A DNA stretch of 64,000 nt from Auriscalpium vulgare. Taxonomy: Eukaryota; Basidiomycota; Agaricomycetes; Russulales; Auriscalpiaceae. Location of the stretch: NCBI GenBank assembly GCA_019915015.1, contig JAHBBC010000018.1, forward strand, positions 558,001 to 622,000, written 5' to 3'. Positions 43,595 through 55,185 of the stretch are shown here, piece by piece. The position numbers were made by a program, and so were the translations under genes. The notes beneath the pieces were generated by a model. That model made no database searches. It was given only the letters and a program-made list of their open reading frames with translations, and was not told where the DNA came from. Position 1 is the first letter of the stretch; every line of letters starts with the position of its first letter.

Positions 43595-43948
43595 TGCGCG
43601 CCTTTCTTCCGACATCATTTCTCTCCGCTCATGTACCCACAGCATCCTGGACGCCATCTCCCATTCCAACCCCAGCCCACACAATTTCGCTTTCGACGGC
43701 GCGTCCAATATCTCCGACCGAACGTTTGGTATGTTCCCGTCGGACTCAAAGAAGGCGAGCGAGGCCGCGGAGAAGCAAGCACGCGGACTACACCGCGCCG
43801 CCACTCCATCCCGGAAAGCGCCCCACGCATGCTCAGCCAGCATAACGACGTGACGCCGATGCCTGACTTATTCTCAGGCGCAGCGGAAGACATTCCCACT
43901 CCCTCACTTGCTCGGGAAGCTGTTGAGTGGAAGAAAACATCACGTTAA
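43595..43948 (+). CDS. Hypothetical exon(s), unassigned
   Basis: The reading S-I-L-D-A-I-S-H-S-N-P-S-P-H-N-F-A-F-D-G (about 43635-43690), continuing G-M-F-P-S-D-S-K-K-A-S-E-A-A-E-K-Q-A, looks coding. The segment A-A-E-D-I-P-T-P-S-L-A-R-E-A-V-E-W-K near 43880-43935 is in another frame, implying an intron or indel between them. A further acidic/basic low-complexity exon may lie at 44020-44390. No complete gene could be assembled and no family is recognised. Confidence 0.3.
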   Translation, partial: CAPFFRHHFSPLMYPQHPGRHLPFQPQPTQFRFRRRVQYLRPNVWYVPVGLKEGERGRGEASTRTTPRRHSIPESAPRMLSQHNDVTPMPDLFSGAAEDIPTPSLAREAVEWKKTSR

Positions 43949-44419
43949 CATGTAAGTAAAGTCTTTCTTCTTTAGCCACAAGCTAACACTTACACAGGTT
44001 TGCCGACTGCGATCACTTCATGCGCATAAGATGCGGCGGAATTAGCCATGTCTCAACACGGCACTTGCACAAGATCGTTCGTGCGTCGGGCGGTGACGCA
44101 ACGGCAAGATCCACCGTTGCCAGGCAGGCAGCTAGGCGAGGACGTCGATCCCGGCACCGACAACGACGAGTAAGATGGCACCATGGCCGCCATTCTCGAA
44201 GAACAGGACAGAGGCTCATCGAACGAGGCCGGCGAGGGCGAGGGTGGGGCAGCAATGACGAGGGCGAGGGCAGCGATGACGAAGGCGGCGAGGACGGCAA
44301 CGGCGAAGACCACGAGGGTTGCGGCGAGGATGACGCCGACTGAGGAAGGCGACGAGGACATCCTCGCTGTCCATGGATTCGCTCCTGTGTAGTATATAGT
44401 ACTGTAACAAATTATACGC

Positions 44420-44660
44420 TAACCATCAGACTTGTGGTCGGCTGACAAGCCGCCTATCAGCCGCTTGCGTCCAGTTGACAGCCTTGCGCCAGACTTGCGG
44501 CCGGCCTGTAAGCCCACTGTCAGACTTGGGACCCGACTATAAGCCCACTTCCAGCCTTGCACCCAGGCTGTAACCCGTTCGCCAGGCTGGCAACGCACTT
44601 GTAACCATACGCCAGCGCTTGCAACCGCGCCACGTGGCTGGTGGCCGCTACCAGCCGCCG
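44420..44660. repeat. Short-motif repeat cluster
   Basis: About 240 bp built from many imperfect copies of 'ccagccttgc', 'cttgcaacc', 'ctgtaagccc' and 'gccaggctggc' in both orientations. It shares the vocabulary of 28860-29137. Confidence 0.5.
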
Positions 44661-44704
44661 CAACTTTTCGGTACTTTTCAAGGGGCATGCACCGGCAAAA
44701 CCCG

Positions 44705-45790
44705 AGACAGGGTCTTGGGGGGGAGGGGGTGCACCGGGGTCCTTAAACGCGAACCGACATCGCATGTCGTGGAGGTCTGTCCCACAACCATACTGATGCT
44801 TTTGTATTGCTAAGGCTCACTCACTAGCTTAATTTGAACCCTCCAGACCTCTTGGTAAGTAAAACACCTTGGAAAATCAAGTGAATGCAGCCAACTACTT
44901 TGTAGCCCACCAGCCCTTTGCCAACCCTTTGCCCGCGCTCGAGGGTGCAAGAGGCGGACGACAAACGACGCGGCATTTGACGAATATGAGGAGGACGGTG
45001 GGGACCCGCATGTGTTCAAGATCCACGGGTCACTCGAGCAGCCGGACGCGCAGGCGACCACGACGGAGCGGCTACACTGTGCGTGTTCTCTCTGTGCCTT
45101 TTGGCTGGGCTGGACGGGTGGCTGATGCAGCGGCAGGTATGATGCACCAGGGGCATATACCTCAAGCCAGCATAACCAGCACGGTGAGGTGCCGCCGGTT
45201 ATCTTCGCGGTGGGTCATCGGACGACGGCGAGAAGACGCGCGCATGCATGGAGGGAAGCGACGAGTATACACTGCGATGCATCCGTCCTGTCTCCCGCAC
45301 GCCGAGCTCGCTGACGCCAATACAGGAAGTGAGTCCGTCAGTATATTGATTGCACTGACAGCTATGTACCTTAGTTGTCAGCAGTGCAGGTGCATGGGTG
45401 CGTTGCTGGCAGGCAGTTGAGCTGGCAATGTTCAAGGGCCAGGGAGCGCGTGGTCTGCTCAATATCCGCTAATCTGCCCTAGGAATACATTACGCCCACT
45501 GACAGGGCTTCCGGATCGTCCAAGTACCCCGCGCGCCCCTCGGACGGTGTCTCCACTGTGCACGGTGTTGGCCTGCACGTCTACACGTGCATGCCGCTGT
45601 CCCGCGCGTGTCAAGCGCATACTGACCGCTGGGCATCATAGTATTATTTAAATATTTTAAATAACCATTATCGTGGGAATAAGCTTCCGTATATGGGCAG
45701 GAAGGGGGGGAGGGGGTCCCATAAGGGCCTTATACGCGAACTATAACGTCATGTGCGGTATTACACTTTTACAATACCCTTGGTACTTTT
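44705..45790. repeat. Pair of direct repeats around a 0.9-kb core
   Basis: About 44718-44800 and 45690-45780 are similar in the same orientation: a G-run ('ggggggagggggt'), then 'gtccttaaacgcgaac' versus 'gccttatacgcgaact', 'catgt.g' and a T-rich tail. The core has an acidic coding-like stretch near 44960-45080 (D-E-Y-E-E-D-G-G-D-P-H-V-F) ending at a GTGCGT donor. Possibly a decayed LTR-like or satellite-flanked element; no transposase seen. Confidence 0.35.
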
Positions 45791-45989
45791 GCTGATGCTC
45801 AGCCTTCATTTGGAGCGCAGCCAACACAGACGCAACACGACTCGGCAAGTAACCTGGACGTGCCGACGGCACCCACTGGGCCGCCGTTTTTGTCCAGTAT
45901 GTCACTAACCGCCCATGTTTATCGGCCCGGCGACTGACGCACAACCTAGTAGAACCTGGCAGGATATTTGGCGCTTCGCCCCGACAACG

Positions 45990-47653
45990 ATGGCGTCTAT
46001 TGGCAGTACTCGAAACAACCGCAGCGCCAATGAACTCGACCTCGAATACAAGAGATTGCGAAAGGCACTACTCCGAAATCGCAACGAGAGGAACGCCTTG
46101 GCTTATGTCGCCCGTCTCCCCACCGAAATTATCACACGCATCCTCTTCCTCTTGATGCAAGCAACCCGCGACCGCCGTCCGTCTCATTTGAAACTAGGAT
46201 GGATTACCGCCACGCATGTCTGCGAGCGCTGGCGCCGCGTCGCAATCGCGTGTCCGATTCTCTGGACGGAAATCCGTTTCGATATTGGGGCGAGGTGGAC
46301 GCACGAGATGTTCACGCGCGCAGGGAAGGTGCCCCTCGTCATTCATTGCACTGATCGTCTTTTCGATTCTGCTGCCTCCTTCCAAGTCGATCTCCTCGCG
46401 CGGCGCATCCACCTCGCACGGGAGATCATAATGTCCCCACGTCTTGTGAAGCTTCTTAGCCAACCCTTGCGGCTTAATCCTTTCCCATATCTCGAGAAAT
46501 TCCTCGTCAAGCCCGCGAGGACGGGGGCCCCTCACGCCCACGAGATATACGCCATGCCGAAGGACTTCCTCGGGGCCATGCGCCACGATTACGCCGCTTA
46601 AACATGGTATTGACTCAAGTCAACTGGACGGCGCCGGTTCTGAGCAATTTGGTGCAGCTCGAAGTGCTGTATCCATTCCATGCGCCATCAAGGCCGGCCT
46701 GCGTCGACTTCCTGGATGCGCTCAGAAGGATGTCAAGCCTCGAATTGCTTGCAGTCGCGAACCTTCCTCTTCAAACCCATGCAGAGCCAGGACATATCAC
46801 CGACATCGTAGACATGCCCAGACTCAGGACGCTCGACCTTGCGGACGCCCTGTCGCCATGTATCCATCTGATTGGCCACCTCTCGCTACCCCGAAGTACC
46901 AATTTGCTTCTACACCTGTTCGCTTCGGCGGAGCCATTTACACCCACGACACTCCGTCACCTCTTCTCGACCATCAACTCGCGCAATCAGGGCCCCAGCG
47001 CCCCCATCTCTTCTCTTGAGCTGGGGAGCGAGGAGCCTCGCGTACTCTCAGTAGACGTCTCGCGAGGCCCGGATGGCTTGGGTGACCGCGTCTCGATTTT
47101 AGTCGAGTGGGGCGAAGAAACGGAGGAGGACGACCTGCAGTGGGCCGTATTCGACACGGTCACGACGATGTGCGAGGCATTCCGCGAGCACCTCAGCTTC
47201 GTCAGCATCGACATGCAGTGCCTCACATGGTCCGTAGCTGCATGGTGGAGGATCATCCAAGCTGCCAGCAACGTGCGCGCACTTACTGTTATTGGCCGTG
47301 GTGCAGCCGATGCCCTCTGCGCGACGCTCATAATCGCGAGCGGCTCGACGTCCCTACCGCCAGAATTGGAGGCACTTGGTGTCCCGGCACCTACTCCCGT
47401 CGATCAATACCTCTCCAAGCTGGAAGGTCTGAAACTCGTGCGAGCGCACCTTGGCAACGAGTTGGCGATGGTGGATGTTTCACTGGGTGGAGGTCCGATG
47501 CTGCGTATCCATTGCGAGAAGCAATTCCCCGGCTGGTTACGGAGGCGAAATGAGGCTGTGGTACCGCTGCTGATGCTGCAGCTGGTGCGGTGCGACGTGT
47601 CCGATGTAGCCCGTGAGCTACTGGAAGGTTTGTGCGAGATGGTGATAGCTTGA
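45990..47653 (+). CDS. F-box/LRR-like protein, apparent one-base frameshift
   Basis: Starts M-A-S-I-G-S-T-R-N-N. Helical N-terminus (L-D-L-E-Y-K-R-L-R-K-A-L-L-R), F-box L-P-T-E-I-I-T-R-I-L-F-L-L with L-G-W-I-T-A-T-H-V-C-E-R-W-R-R-V-A-I-A, then leucine-rich sequence. The first frame closes at 46601 and the family sequence resumes one frame over at 46604 (N-W-T-A-P-V-L-S-N-L) and runs to TGA 47651-47653. The junction is at G-run 46572-46575: a fifth G would read F-L-G-G-H-A-P-R-L-R-R-L-N, exactly the family motif. About 553 codons if joined. The likely role is an SCF substrate adaptor. A more divergent paralog than the 27/48 kb pair. Either a real null allele or an undercalled homopolymer. Confidence 0.72.
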
Positions 47654-47716
47654 ACGGCGCGTCTTTGTACAGTTTTTTCATCAGTGGAGACTCCCGTCAT
47701 TCTGAAGCCGCAGACC

Positions 47717-47842
47717 GCATGCTGGGGGGTAAGTCTAGCCTTTTCTTGTCCATCATAGTAACATCTAAGTCGATACCGCAGACCACGTCATTACTTTCAC
47801 GCGCGAGGCCAACGAAGATTTCGGTTGCGACACGTACGACTA
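47717..47842 (+). pseudogene. Duplicated 3' tail of the CFA-synthase-like gene
   Basis: Starts at the C-G-C-A-T-G-C-T-G end of the penultimate exon, keeps the GTAAGT intron and its acceptor, and ends with the last exon (H-V-I-T-F-T-R-E-A-N-E-D-F-G-C-D-T-Y-D, stop TAA). No upstream exons or catalytic domain are present. It is a passive passenger of the F-box duplication. Confidence 0.85.
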
Positions 47843-48062
47843 ATCATACCTCACAGCGCAGTATGCGATGCAGCCGTCGATAAATGTAGAGTACATGTGC
47901 GTGTAGTTTCCAGTTCATTCTCATTTTCTAGTAGGCAAGATCGTTGCTGGTCATTGCGCATAATCTATATCTTATCAGATTGGCAACTTTGATCCGGGAG
48001 GAACTGGAAAAGTTTCTTGTCCAATCTTCACTCACCCTCTCCTTACCTTCGTCTACAATACA

Positions 48063-49836
48063 ATGGCTCCCCCGACACCGTCGTCGACGCAAGACAACCC
48101 ACTGGCATCAAACACTGCACGGAGTCCGATGAATGGGCAACTGTCACTCTCGAGTACGTTGAAGCTCCTTTGACGTAAATCAACCGGCTCACGATGGCCG
48201 TTTACAGGCGACGACACTCTCACTGAGGAACACAATCTCTCCCGGCTTGATATCGAGTATTTGAAGCTGCAGACCGCCCTCTTCCGCAATCGCGCACAGA
48301 GAAATGCTCTCGTCTTCGTCGGACGTCTCCCACCCGAGATCCTCACGCGCATCTCCTTCATTCGGGCAAAGATGGAACCGATACATCCCGGAGAACCCCA
48401 GCGATTAGGCTGGATTACTGTCACGCACGTCTGCGGTCACTGGCGCCGTGTCGCACTCGCGTGTTCGAGCCTCTGGACGGACATTCGTTTCGACATCGGT
48501 CCTCAATGGACACAGGAAATGTTCGCGCGGGCGAAACAGGTGCCAGTCGCTATCCGTGACGCCCATCTGATCTCCCATCCCCGCCAGCTCGACGTCCTCC
48601 TGCAGCACATCAACTTGGGGCGGGAAATTATACTCGAAGCAGGAATGATGACTTATCTTCCCCTGTCTTGTGCTCTGACTGCACTTCCTTTTCCATCCCT
48701 CAGTACATTCAGTATTAATGCGCCGGGGAAACATATGTCATGCCACACGATTTTCTCGGAGGATGTGCACCACAACTACGTCGCTTGAATCTCACGCGGA
48801 CCCAAGTGAGCTGGTCCGCCCCCGTCCTCAACACCTTGCAGGAGCTAAAGGTGCAATTACCATTGCCCACGCAAGCTAGGCCAGCCTGCGCCGACTTCCT
48901 GGATGCGCTCAGGAGGATGTCGAGCCTCGAGCGCCTCTACATCGAGCACCTTCCTCTCGAAACCCATGCGGAGCCAGAAAACATGGTCGACATTGTCGAC
49001 ATGCCGAGAATGGCTTATCTCCGCATCGCCGACACCCTCTCGCCATGTATCCATCTCCTCGGCCACCTCTCGCTACCCCCAAGCGCCGACATCATGATAT
49101 ACCTGCAGGCGTCTACAGATCACCCACAACCTGCGACCTTCCGTCATCTCTTTCCAATCATCAATTCGCGCATTCAAGGTCCCGGCTCGCCCATCTGTTC
49201 GCTCGCGTTCGAAAGCATGGTCATTTGGCAGGTCACGGTGACCGCTGCACGAAACCCAGCCGACCGACATGGACAAGTGCGGATCACAGTCGATTGGGAC
49301 GAGGACACGGACTGGGACAATCTGGCGTACGACGTGTCCGAGTTCGTCACGACGACGTGCGAGGGGTTTCGAAAGCACCTAGACGTCCTCAGCGTAGATA
49401 TGCAGCCACACATAAGGTCTGTTGCTACGTGGTGGACCATCATCCAGGCTGCCAGCAACGTGCGGGTGCTGTCTGTCGCGGGCTCCGCCGCTGACGCCTT
49501 CTGCGCGACGGTGACTTGTGCGTCCCTCTCCTTGCCTAAAATGGAGTTACGCGGCGTCCCTTCCCCAACTCCGCTGGATCAGTATCTTTCGAAACTGATG
49601 GTCCTGCGCCTCGTGCGCACGCACCTTATCGAGGAAAAACCAAGGTCCTGGCATCACTCCATCTGGATGTTCAATGGATTGGGGTCAACTTGTGCTCCCA
49701 CCACTACGCGAAATGGATCCGGCGGCGCAAAGAGATCGGCATGCCGCTGCATTCGTTGCAGCTCGAGCAGTGCTATATGTCCGATGAGGCTCGTACGCTG
49801 CTGGAAAGCTTGTGTGGCACGGTGGTTATTACTTGA
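48063..49836 (+). CDS. F-box/LRR-like protein, two apparent frameshifts
   Basis: Exon 1 48063-48153 (M-A-P-P-T-P-S-S-T), intron 48154-48207, then a long exon to TGA 49834-49836. F-box L-P-P-E-I-L-T-R-I-S-F and L-G-W-I-T-V-T-H-V-C-G-H-W-R-R-V-A-L-A; the body is nearly identical to the 27-kb copy. The spot where the 27-kb copy is shifted (48523 region) is intact here. Two other shifts occur: at G-run 48725-48728 (five G in the 27-kb copy) and at A-run 49635-49639, where one more A restores V-L-A-S-L and the conserved end L-E-Q-C...E-A-R-T-L-L-E-S-L-C-G-T. Full length about 570 aa if joined. Putative SCF adaptor, target unknown. Confidence 0.72.
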
Positions 49837-50053
49837 CGGCTTGCCCATTTACTTACTGAATTATACATGCACGCTCTCAACTTAAGTGCTATTTCTTGGG
49901 TTCGCTACGTGTCGTTGCCTTTTCTTCATTCTGCTTTTAACGCGCCTGAAGCTGCATTGTTCCGTCATTCTAGAAGCCGCGATCTTACACTGCCCACCGC
50001 ATCATCTTCAGTTTCCATGAATTCGCTCTAGTGTTCTTGCATACCTTCTCGCT

Positions 50054-50547
50054 ATGGCCTACGCTCATACCATCACCATCGGTGCACCCGCCGATGGTGA
50101 CATTTATCCCGGCACCAACACAACCATCCAATTCCTCCACCTGGTACGTTTCCCCACCGCTTCAATAACTTCATCTACCCTCCTTGACGAGCGAGTCAGG
50201 ACCTCCCTCTCTCACGGCATCACAAAAAGTATCCCGGCGGCTTCAACTCGCCACTTCCGTCGAGCCGCGCGCCGACGGACCAGCCCCAGCGGAATTTTCC
50301 GGTCGCTGTGCCTGCGACGCTCACGAGCGGACCAGTGCAGCTGGCGATTATGCATGTGGCACTCGTCGGGGTGAGTAAAAATGTTTTGTTCTACAAGCAA
50401 ATTGCGTTGACGCATTTTATCGCAGGCGTGCCCGTAGATTATGCTCGAGATCAAGTATCTGACGTTGGCGGTAACGCAGTAGCCGCTACGCAAGACGGCT
50501 CATTTTCGCGGGACTCAGTGTCCGTTGTAGTCCTGTGTTGCCACTAA
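50054..50547 (+). CDS. Small secreted-type 'I-G-A-P-A-D-G' family protein
   Basis: Exon 1 50054-50143 (M-A-Y-A-H-T-I-T-I-G-A-P-A-D-G-D-I-Y-P-G-T-N), intron 50144-50199, exon 2 50200-50370 (K-K-Y-P-G-G-F...Q-N-F-type core R-N-F-P-V-A-V-P, then P-V-Q-L-A-I-M-H-V-A-L-V-G), intron 50371-50425. As written, exon 3 stops after three codons. One more G in the G-run 50368-50371 would give G-V-P-V-D-Y-A-R-D-Q-V and a tail to 50547, which fits the usual L-V-G-A-G-P end of this small beta-sandwich family of basidiomycetes. No classical signal peptide is visible, so the true start may lie upstream. Function unknown. Confidence 0.55.
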
Positions 50548-50656
50548 GTTCTAGCTTTGCTGTCTGCATCGCACGAGATCGAGAATTGCTCCAAATTTTC
50601 TATGATTAACATTCATATGAAATACATGTAGACACTGATATACGCATCGAGGATAA

Positions 50657-52338
50657 TCAAAAGAAGGTACTAGGAACGGTCGTGGTCGAGACAGTGGTCA
50701 GGTTCAATTGGTCGATATCCCCCAACGCCAAGATTGCTTCTTGGTGACGGCAGGCGTTGAGGAAAAGATCCGACAATCCCTTCCCTACCATGGCCCGTCG
50801 CTTGCACCAGGCAGGCAGGCCCACGTTGCCGAGCCCCGCTTGCTTGAAGTCGACATACACAAAATTGATACTACGAAGTTGAGGAACAAGATCGTGCTGT
50901 TCGCAGCCCTTGACGGTATAGGGAAGGCACGCGTCACTCGTTGCCATATATTTGAGCACGGGCGCCGCAATGACTGAGTTGTACAGTGTGAGGCGACGGA
51001 GTTTGGCGATGCGGGGGAAGATGTCCGATACATCGTCGTGGCTGAGGGGGAATCCAATTTAAGGTGGGTGACGACACCCCACGGCACGACTTTGTGTATC
51101 GCGCGCAAGAAAGGGGGATGCGCTGTCACGACGTTTGGCGTCTCCACGCGGATTAACAACGCTGAGCGGTGCCCAGTTGCGGCCGGTAACTTGTATGTTG
51201 CAAAGTACACACATGAGCGGGCGATGCCGCGAGTAAACATGGTTTGCACCTGCACCAAGGTCTCGGGCATGTCGCAACCGTTCAGCCAGGTCGTCACAAG
51301 GGGCATACATGGCAGGACACCCTCGCTGCCATACTGGCCACCTTCGGCATCCCGTTCGATCGTGACGTAGAGATCGGCGGCGGGAGGGAGGATAAGATGA
51401 TCGAGCACATGGGCGCATGCGTTATGTTGTACGGTGACTTCGAGGTACGCAAGATTCGGCAGAGCCACCATTTTGGTGGAGTGCCCAGTGCGGTCGTGGC
51501 CAGGAATGTGATCTTGGAGGGGGAAACAGTGCCCTAAATTTAGAGACTCCAGGGCAGGCATGGCCTGCAGGGCCTCGAGGATGTCGTCGCAGACATCCGC
51601 CGTTTCCTGGCCTTCACATGAAACACGGACTTCGAGATGTCGCAGTCCGTGGAGCATTGGGGACGCCCAGAGATCGAAAATAAATCCGTTTAGGGACAAC
51701 GTGCGCAACCGGGGAGCCGACCCGCCAAGGAATTCGTCCGGGATCGGTAAGAGGTCATCTACCACGTACAGCGCGAGGTCTTCGAGCTGAAGGGCTGGTT
51801 TTGTCAGCTGCTGGACGAGTGCCAGCATGGTGTCGTACTCGTCGACGACCCCGAAGTCGAGTTCCTTGACACGGTGGACGGATTTGGCTATGAGATCGAT
51901 GCCAATGTCGGAGAGAGAGTCGACCTCGGGAAACATGAGGAGCGCGGCGGACTGGGACCGTGCCACCATCTCCTGCGCCCAGGCATCTCCGAGGTCGAAT
52001 GCGACGAGAGTCCATAGCTGGGGGTAACCGAGAGCGACCTCGCGCCACCGCCGACAGACGTGCGTGACCGTGATCCAACCGAGTGAGTGTCCACTCCCAT
52101 CGTCGGAATTTTCTGGCGGGTCGTCCTCCTCGCATATTGCGAATATAAGGCCTAAGCACTCTGCTGGAAGGCCGTCGATGTGGCAGCGAGGGTCGGGCGA
52201 AGGTCCTTCCACGGTGGCATCGAGGGTATGGCTGCATAAAGGTTGAGTATGGCCCAAACGACTGTCGGACATGAGCACGTACGAAGAAAACAAAGTGAGG
52301 AAATCGTCGAGGTTGAATGTGTCGAGAACGTCTGACAT
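50657..52338 (-). CDS. F-box protein, apparent one-base frameshift
   Basis: Start M-S-D-V-L-D-T-F at 52338 (complement). After an 80-aa N-terminus: G-L-P-A-E-C-L-G-L-I-F-A-I (F-box helix 1), L-G-W-I-T-V-T-H-V-C-R-R-W-R-E-V-A-L-G and L-W-T-L-V-A-F-D-L-G. The body is leucine-rich: L-R-T-L-S-L-N-G, L-R-H-L-E-V-R-V, L-E-S-L-N-L-G. The long frame goes off at G-run 51046-51050 (plus strand); one more base joins it to the frame 50657-50959 that ends K-G-L-S-D-L-F-L-N-A-C...L-A-L-G-D-I, matching the decayed copy at 63.9 kb. About 560 aa. A different F-box subfamily from the 27/46/48 kb genes. Confidence 0.72.
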
Positions 52339-52353
52339 CGTGCTAATGGCCAA

Positions 52354-54166
52354 AGGTTAGACAGGCATAAAGTGAAGGAGGATACGCAGCACGAACGGAG
52401 GTAGCGGGGTTCAACTGGAGGGACTTGGCAGGCAAGATGCAACGGCGCAAGTCGCGCATAAATACCCGTGAACCCGTGATCCGTGCGGACACAATTACGC
52501 CGCAGCCCGCGGTCTCGCGCCGGTGTCCCTGTGGCCTGCGCGGACACTCGGTACACGTTGATACACCCTCTATTGTCCAATTACGCCACGGCCATTGTGG
52601 GGCCAATCCGACACCAGATATGCAACCGCAGAGCCGACAGAGCGGTCAGCCGACAGCTTGACAATGAGAACGGTGTATCCAAGCGAGCACGTAACGTGGT
52701 GGCGACAACTGAAACACAGCCATGCATTGGATGAATTTGGAAGGGATTAGCGGAGGGGACAGCAAGTTGGGACCACATGTTGGCGAAGCGGCGGATGTCG
52801 TCTCGGTGAGACAGATCAAACGCCTCCGCCAGCTGTACGACAGTGCATTTCTAGCAGCGCAACGGAAGAACATGCTCCGACTGGCTGGCCAGATATGAGC
52901 TAGATGACATGGCCATAGGCACCGCGCGCACGGTGTTGAGGTCGCGATCGTAGATGACGATACGATCAGCCGGTGGCCCTGTCGACGCGTTTGTGGCCAC
53001 ATAAAGAATAACCCGCATGGAACCGCACATTTCTAATACGGGGATCAGACATGCGCGACTGAGCTATGACGAAGCGAGTGGGCGCACCTTGGATGCGTCC
53101 ACAGCATAGTATGAGACAATATTGCCATAGGCACCGGTGGCGATCGAGGATCAGGGTGACAATGGGATACACGTGGTGGTGGCTTGGTGATCGACGCCTT
53201 GAAGTGCATTGGTGGTGACGGAGAGCACATAAAACGAAGAGACAAGGCTTATTATATGCGACGACGCGGTATGAAGCAAGCTGGCGCACCTTGTTGATGG
53301 AGAGAAATCGACGGCACGCTACACGTCACAGGCGCAGCTTTGAGGACAGGAGGGGGTTCAACAGAGACGAAGATCCCCTGCCACAAGCGCAGAATGAAAG
53401 GACGGCGGGTGGCGAAGGAGGAAAAAACCCGCGTACTCTGTGACTAGATGTCGACAGAGACCGTATTGAGAATCGCCGCGATGGCCTCCACTCGATTGAG
53501 ATTCTTGTCTGGCTGGCGGCTGCGCGTTGGTCCATCGATTCAAGCAATGTTTGGGCCATTCCACGACCGTGGAAGGTAGTAGCGCGAGACAAGGGGTGGA
53601 CTCGTAGTACGCCGGAACTAGCCGTAGCTGCGTGCCGGGCGGCGCGCCGGGCCGTTCAAAGGTGACTTTCTGAAGCTGCAAGCATGTTTTTGACCGCATA
53701 TGAATCATCCCATAACTGAGTGGCACCTATCCGAAGCAAGTAGAAGAGGATGTTCATCTATCCTTGGGAAATATGACTGAAATCGACTGGGTTGCATCGC
53801 GCCTACTCCCTCCGAACGGGCGCGTTCCACGTTCCACCATGAACATGAGGAGCAAAAAAGCCAAGGCCCAAGTCAAAGAATCATGAAGTATCGTACAACT
53901 CCCATGGAAAACAAATTGTTCAAGGCCACCGAAACCGTCAAAAGCAAAACAGTGGGCAACCCACAGTGCACGTAGGCGAAATGGAAGTGGAAAGTAAATT
54001 GTCTGTGAGATATGTATCATTAGGAAACCCCAGGAAGGGGTAGAGTCGTACGGGGCGTAAGTCCTATGTGCGAAGTGCTAGGTAGATCGTGCTGCTGGGG
54101 GAATAGATCGATGGAGATCCGATACATGGTGTTCGTGCGTGCGTGCGTGTCCGGGAGCGTGCGTGA
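52354..54166. other. 1.8-kb region with unassembled minus-strand coding hints
   Basis: On the minus strand, near 53010-52880, is a reading M-C-G-S-M-R-V-I-L-Y-V-A-T-N-A-S-T-G-P-P and then D-R-I-V-I-Y-D-R-D-L-N-T-V. Another near 52820-52740 reads L-A-E-A-F-D-L-S-H-R-D-D-I-R-R-F-A-N-M-W. Composition looks coding, but exons could not be linked and no family was recognised. The rest (53.3-54.1 kb) shows nothing. Confidence 0.3.
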
Positions 54167-55185
54167 TTAGAGCAAAGCCATGAGCGCAGCTGCGACGCCC
54201 GCCGCGACGGAGAGCGTGAGCGCATTCACATGGCGGGACAGCGCTCCGTTCGGCGTCGTGGTGCTGCCCTGGTCAGGAAGCGACGTGGCGGAGGACGAGG
54301 GCGTGCTGGAGGCGGGCGCAGTCGAGGACGAGAGGACCGTGGAGGGCGCAGTCGGTGTGGAGCTAGGCGCAGGGGAGGCGACACTAACACTGGAGGTGGG
54401 AGTGGAATCGGGTGCCGATGATGGAGTGGCGCTCGAGGCCAGGGTAGAGGAGTCTGGAGGGGCCGACGAGCGGGTCGGTGCCCCAGAGGAGGGTGTCACC
54501 GACGGCGACACGATACCGTCCGTGATCGAGAACTGCGGGCTGGCGTTGCCGGAGTCTCCGAACACTAGCGAGAGCGGAGGTAAGTATGAATCAGCACGTG
54601 ACCATTCTCGGAACACTTACGGACAACAATATAGTTCGTCTTGGGGGCGACGTCCGGGACATTGAAGGACACGCTGCCATCGACGAGCTTGAAACCGTCG
54701 GCCAGAGGATGGTCTGTCAGGGGTGGAAGGGAAGCATGTCAGTATATCACGAAATGGTGTTGGGAATGCGGGACAATTGGAGGCCCGGTGTCGATCGCAG
54801 CGTGCCCGCTATCCGGCCACGCTATGGCTCCGCACCTCGCTGAAGGAGCGAGGAGAATGCGGTGCGGTGCGGTGCGATGGCGAAGGGTTGAGTACTCACC
54901 GAGGTCGAGGTTCTCGCTGTCCGACGTCTGGAATCCGAGGAGGAGCATCCCGCTGCTGTTAGAGGAAGCCGGCGGGATCTCCGACGTGTCCCTACACGAT
55001 GATTCAGCACATGCTGCGAGGATACAAAGCAGAACATACCACGTCACGGTGACCTTATCACCAACGTTCCATACCGTCTGCGCTGTCGGGCTCGTGATGT
55101 GCGGGTCTATAACGTCGCGCTTCGCTAGCGGAATGGCGTGCGCGAAAGCGACAATGCAGAGCATGAAGATCGTGAGGAGCGACAT
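54167..55185 (-). CDS. KRE9/KNH-type Ser/Thr-rich GPI-anchored cell-wall protein
   Basis: Exons 55040-55185, 54900-54991, 54621-54713, 54167-54564 (introns 48, 186, 56 nt); 242 aa. Signal peptide M-S-L-L-T-I-F-M-L-C-I-V-A-F-A-H-A, a K-R site, then the family's beta-sandwich: I-T-S-P-T-A-Q-T-V-W-N-V-G-D-K-V-T-V-T-W, G-M-L-L-L-G, S-V-S-F-N-V-P and F-G-D-S-G-N-A-S-P-Q-F-S-I. A Ser/Thr/Pro stretch of about 90 aa, heavily O-glycosylated in relatives, leads to a hydrophobic C-terminus (L-T-L-S-V-A-A-G-V-A-A-A-L-M-A-L-L), the GPI signal. It is expected at the plasma membrane or wall, with a role in beta-glucan assembly inferred from Kre9/Knh1. The 186-nt second intron is unusually long here. Confidence 0.85.

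Larger units (their letters stand above)
47715..49850 (+). repeat. Segmental duplication, copy 2
   Basis: Copy of 26478-28640. The left edge falls inside the penultimate exon of the methyltransferase gene. Confidence 0.8.
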
